Part shown: positions 60,201 through 64,000 of the stretch, one piece after another | Layout: every line of letters starts with the position of its first letter | Position numbering within the stretch: position 1 is the first letter of the stretch | From: Prochilodus magdalenae | Lineage: Eukaryota; Chordata; Actinopteri; Characiformes; Prochilodontidae | Length of the DNA stretch: 64,000 bases | Direction of reading: 5' to 3' | Assembly: GCA_024036415.1 (NCBI GenBank) | Contig: JAMWET010000949.1 | Coordinates: 633,501-697,500, forward strand | Made by a program: the position numbers and the translations under genes | Notes under the pieces: generated by a model | Database searches by the model: none | The model's input: the letters and a program-made list of their open reading frames with translations, nothing else | What the model was told of the DNA's origin: nothing

Positions 60201-63200
60201 CATTGCTCTTAGGCCCAGTACCAATGTGTGCATACTCACTGCTTTACCCACTGGTGGCCAGGGGTTAGCATGGGCACTTTAAGCAGATAGGATGCCCTTA
60301 GCAGCCCTTGTATATAGATTAGTCTCAATACCCAACACCATGTCACTGATTTGGCCCATTGTCAGTATGTACTTACCACTGCTGGGACTCAGTAAGCCTT
60401 GTCATTTCAAAGATGCTCTGACCTAGTTGTCCAAAATGATTTGGTCCTTGTCAAAATAGCTCGGGTGTTCACGTTTACCCATTTTCCCTACATCCAATAC
60501 ACCAACGACAAAAACCAACTGTCCACTTATTGTCTAACAGAACCCAAATCTCGACAAAGTGCTTATAAGTACTGTTATTTGTTTTAACTGTGAGTCGAAA
60601 TAATGTTTTGCCTCATCTGTGTGTATAAACCTGCCGAACCGTCTCGTCATTTAAAAAAAAAAAACAATAATCTCACCATAGAGGCAAAAACAGGCAGCAG
60701 AACAGTGCTGACTACTGCATTGTTGAAGATTTCAGTGAGCATAGCCATCACAAAGCAGAGTAAGAAAGAGAGGGCAACTGGCGGGACATTCTTCAGGGGC
60801 TCCAGAGTTTGCCCCAGCCACAAAGAGAGTTTAGATACCTAGGCAGAAACAGACAGTGAGACACAAAACAGATTGTATGGTTAACATGATGTTTCAGCTT
60901 TATGTAATAGGATTCAATTACACAATTGTGACATGCTTATTCTGATGTTGAATAGCTTTATCACTTTCCCCAAGTGTAATTCAGCCTGATGCTTTTATTA
61001 CAGCTGCTCTGTGAATTATTGATATGCTGCTGTATTGCGTATACAGAGAACTTCTACAGTAAGCTGAAAGAACAGATCAGATCTAGCCAGTGGTCAAAGC
61101 TGTGGGCGTATTGTTTATGTGTCCTGGATTAGTCAGAGATGGGTTTTGTGTACCTCGCAGCCTCTGGCCAGTGCAAAGGCCCCTCCTAGCAGCAGCATGA
61201 TGTTCCAGGGCAATTTCTTCTGCACCAGCTCCCAGTTCATCAGAGTTGGGGGAGCCTTCCAGTTCCTCTTACCTGAAATAAAAGAGTACAGAGTTTTTAT
61301 TATATCTGACCAAGCAACAAATAGCATCACAGGTATTCATAGCTTCGGCAGGTGAATATTAAAGGCTTGCAGCTAGCATGGGTGTAGTTGCAAGTTGTTT
61401 TCTGCAGATGTGAACTTTCACAGTAATAATTCTCTAAACCAATGCTTCAGGTCAGATCTTAATTTTGAGCCACGATTTGGTTCATGCCTCGCTGACTGGT
61501 GGGGTGGTGGATGAGAAAAACAGATGTTTACATAGGTGTCAAATTGACATGTGCATAAATACCCAGGGTTTCCCAGCAGAACTTTGCTCAGAAAACATTT
61601 CTGGGTTTTATAAAATCACAATTTTACACAATTTGGAGCACAAATTGTGAACACTAAAGAACATGGTAAATAAACTCCAGTAACTTCACAGGCTGTGCCC
61701 TGCAGTGGTGGCAGTTTCAGAAACATGTAGTTTCACTTTTGGAATTTGTATAGCACACAAATTCAGTGACATGCAAAAGCTTGAACAGTTAAATGACATG
61801 TTTTATTGATTTTCTAAGCAAAAATAAGTCCACACATCCTCTACAGAAAACAGAATTAAATATTTTCTGGGATTTAAGAGCATCAATTCTATTGATTTGC
61901 TGAATTTAACATATTGCACAAAATAAAACCTGCTATTTAAAGCCGCTTTGTTGTATAATGCCTATTTTTGTATGTACTGCTCCTAAAAGGTGGATTTGCT
62001 GAAATAGCCATCATCTTGTTTAAACACTGGAGCAGATGTTGTGCTACTAATACCACTAGACAGCAGCAAAAGTCTTTATCTGAGAAAACTCATAAAGGCT
62101 GTTATTGCCCAGGAGTAGTTTGTTGTTGATTATTTTCATTTGTGGATTAGTAAGACAATCAAACAAATGCCAAGTAGAGTTGTCACTCATCTATGTTGGA
62201 GTTGGTTAATTACCTAAATATTTATATATTATTATTTATATATGATTTCATATTTCCTGAGTTGCAAACCAGTACTAAATGCGTTTAAAGGTGTTTAAAT
62301 GTGTCGTAAGACGCAGGCAAGCATCAGGTGATATAGAGCTCAAGATAAAAAAGATTGTCCTTTATCATTCAGAATATCTAGTCACATTATTTATCAATAG
62401 TGCTTTCATTTTATGGTCATGTAAGAATATTCTTTGGTTACTTATTTGTAATAAACATTAACAACTTAAAACAGTAAGCCAAGTTTAATAGGGAGGTCAC
62501 AGAGAAGCAGGACGTACCGCTTATGTCTACAGAACCAGCATTCCGACATGAGCACTCGATTTTGGAGGGGATGATGAAGAACAGAATACTGATAAAAATG
62601 GAGACTGTGGCGTCAGTCACAAACCTGAAACACAGACCAAAAGACTGGTGGCTAACAACATCAAAAATGCAGAAGCTAATATTTTCATAGCTTTACGAAG
62701 TGTCAGCTGAACACAGTAGTTCTTTAGTAAATGCTTGCTGCATGAAGTTACTCATTATCAGGTTTATGGCGCTCTTATCTTGTGAGTGAATTTTGTGCTC
62801 TTGATCTGTTTGCCAAAACACTACAAATGGCTGGCATACACCCGATTTAAAGTACTGGCAAATTATTAACTTCTATTACAAAACAGCCACCAAATTGTAT
62901 TATTTATTTTAGAAGTTTTATTTCGTATGTCAGTTTCTTCTGGAAAAAGAAGTTGTTCAGCTATTTAAAAAAAAAATACACAGTGATTGAATTTTGTATT
63001 TACATAAATGCTAAAGATATGTGGAGCAGCGCAAGTGTTCCCGACCTCATGCAGTGATATCCACTACAGAATTGTATGTTTTTTAGTGACTTGTAGCCTG
63101 AGGGCCCAAAAGTCACTGCCATTCAACAATGTCCCTTACAAACAGAGATTTATCTAAATTCTATGAATTCTGTAATGATATAATGTCCAGTAAATTATGA

Positions 63201-63852
63201 AATCTCCAAGTACTTTGCTGTTTTTCTCTGTTGAAAAATAGGTTATTCTTTAATTAAATTTCAAGCTAAAATGATAATATTTGATCAGCACTTTTTAATA
63301 AATTTAAAATTTCTAATGTGTTAAATTTATTCAAAACACACTCTGCTGTCTCTGTTTTTATCTAATCATCTACACTGCTGTTCTCAATTTTTTCTAAAAA
63401 AATGTAAAATTCTCAATTTTTACAGTTTCTAAAAAAAGATTTAAGAGGCATGCTAAATTCTACTAGAAGCACCATAATTCATTTTTACTCAATATAACTA
63501 CAAGTTTGGCTTAAAATAATAAAAAACACACTGTACTTTTTTCTCGTATAAATATACACTACTACATAAACAGTAGTATATACCCATGGCACCTCAATGC
63601 CTGTAGTATACTGGGCTTGATGACTGAACATTGTGAACTCACGTCCTCTCCTTGTTGAAGAGCAAGGAGGCCCAGCCGGTGGAGAATCCAGGTGCACGCG
63701 TGAACCACAGCACCACAAGCAGCAGAAAGAGCACCAACACCCACCACTCAGCAAAGCTCATTCTGCCAAGCTTCCTGTACTCATTCTTGATTCCACTATA
63801 TGCCTGCTTCTCACTGCTGCCTGCCTTTATGCAGCCAAATGTTGTTTTCACA
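57230..63852 (-). CDS. SLC13-family Na+/carboxylate cotransporter, 3' six exons (5' partial)
   Basis: Sodium-coupled di/tricarboxylate transporter, plasma membrane. Exons in coding order: 63643-63852, 62518-62624, 61154-61272, 60677-60838, 58862-58999, 57230-57400 (TAA). They encode 301 C-terminal residues of a family usually ~570-600 aa; the N-terminal half lies beyond position 64000. Family blocks: LGRMSFAEW, LLWFTR.PGF-like VLWFTRAPGF, VTDATVSIF, LPWNIMLLLGGAFALA.G, FAFMLPVATPPNAI, NVIGI...AWGTP. A Thr/Pro-rich C-terminus after WVNITTT carries a sequon, as in SLC13A2. Similarity is split between SLC13A2 and SLC13A5; I exclude the sulphate branch (A1/A4) by FMLPVATPP and LGGAFALA. The exon 60677-60838 has an unusual sodium-site motif. 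Confidence 0.92.
57530..58560 (+). pseudogene. degenerate Tc1/mariner-type element in last slc13 intron
   Basis: Recognisable order: aaagatggggaggggtcaccactctg, a helix-turn-helix-like region, cgagtcctcaggcaacactgccctaaaaacagacatgc, ttctctgggcc-like catt, ending tacagcatcccaacttttttggaaatagggtt. The transposase frame is broken by stops and indels. The plus orientation is opposite to the host gene. Confidence 0.7.
59465..59700 (+). mobile_element. SINE-type repeat, family 3
   Basis: The head is tRNA-like: gtgctgtcacctcactgtaagaaggggctgggtttgatttc (box-B-like gggtttgattt). Tail gactggtgacctgtccggtg ... ggctccag, then gaatgaatgaat. In an slc13 intron. Confidence 0.65.
59780..60560. mobile_element. 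degenerate DNA-transposon relic
   Basis: Segments such as cctccgccagcttg, cacatgatgtaaaagaaaatg, gccaggggttagcatgggca and aaagatgctctgacctagttgtcca follow the order I recall for a common fish class II element. Frames are broken. Family call by memory only; lies in the slc13 intron between exons 60677-60838 and 58862-58999. Confidence 0.5.
60677..60838 (-). CDS. slc13 exon with altered second sodium-site motif
   Basis: Encodes 54 residues ending VLLPVFASM. Where SLC13A2/A3/A5 read TE..SNVATTT or TE.ASNTATI, this exon reads TEIFNNAVVST: the SNx motif is NNA. Both splice sites are sound and the frame is unambiguous, so this is not a reading error of a splice border. Confidence 0.9.
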
Positions 63853-64000
63853 CTGTATAGAGACGTTAGAAAAAAAAAATGAAATAAAAATATATGACAT
63901 AATGACATCACTGGTCATAATTTCACTGATGACTGATATATATATATATATATCACCACTGTTATTCAAAAACCTTCGAAACCTCCATTGTTGTTGTTTC

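Overview
The window is nuclear DNA of a ray-finned fish, probably an otophysan teleost. The genes are split by GT-AG introns. Interspersed repeats are dense (tRNA-derived SINEs, Tc1/mariner relics, small TIR elements, microsatellites), and every recognisable protein is vertebrate-type. Narrowing to Otophysi is an inference from remembered repeat families (22168-22382, 54048-54246, 29772-29951) and is not proven.

Five protein-coding genes can be rebuilt exon by exon with matching splice phases. (1) 377-6439 (+): the 3' eleven exons of a CD36-family gene closest to SCARB2/LIMP-2, followed by a ~4 kb 3' UTR; its 5' exons lie left of the window. (2) 13557-31827 (-): complete ppef2, 16 coding exons, 756 codons, a retinal-type EF-hand Ser/Thr phosphatase with an N-terminal MGCG and an IQ motif. 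(3) 37189-45413 (-): complete naaa, 11 exons, 363 codons, an N-acylethanolamine acid amidase, including a 29-nt exon too short for ORF calling. (4) 49770-55765 (+): complete four-coding-exon NAD(P)-binding reductase like BLVRB (220 aa), with an upstream non-coding first exon and an NRF1-type promoter site. (5) 57230-63852 (-): the 3' six exons of an SLC13 sodium/carboxylate cotransporter; its 5' half lies right of the window. SCARB2, PPEF2 and NAAA share human 4q21.1, so the left two thirds is an ancient conserved neighbourhood.

The genes do not form a pathway. SCARB2 and NAAA products are both lysosomal in mammals, PPEF2 is a photoreceptor phosphatase, and the other two handle redox cofactors and carboxylate transport. 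scarb2 converges on ppef2, naaa diverges from the reductase gene, and the reductase gene converges on slc13.

Non-coding landmarks: a 33-bp-period minisatellite (about 34.3-36.2 kb) split by a SINE with a 9-bp target duplication; a 233-bp TTAA-flanked palindromic-end element whose empty site survives in a related copy 3.3 kb away; a 76-bp near-perfect hairpin in a ppef2 intron; an inverted pair of 250-bp TIR elements around the ppef2 3' end; and Tc1/mariner and LINE relics. I found no prokaryotic-style system, CRISPR array, rRNA or functional tRNA. The most interesting signals are residue-level departures in otherwise conserved proteins (lost disulfide cysteine and altered sorting tail in the SCARB2-like protein; NNA replacing the SNx sodium-site motif in SLC13) and a candidate 30-nt in-frame microexon in ppef2.
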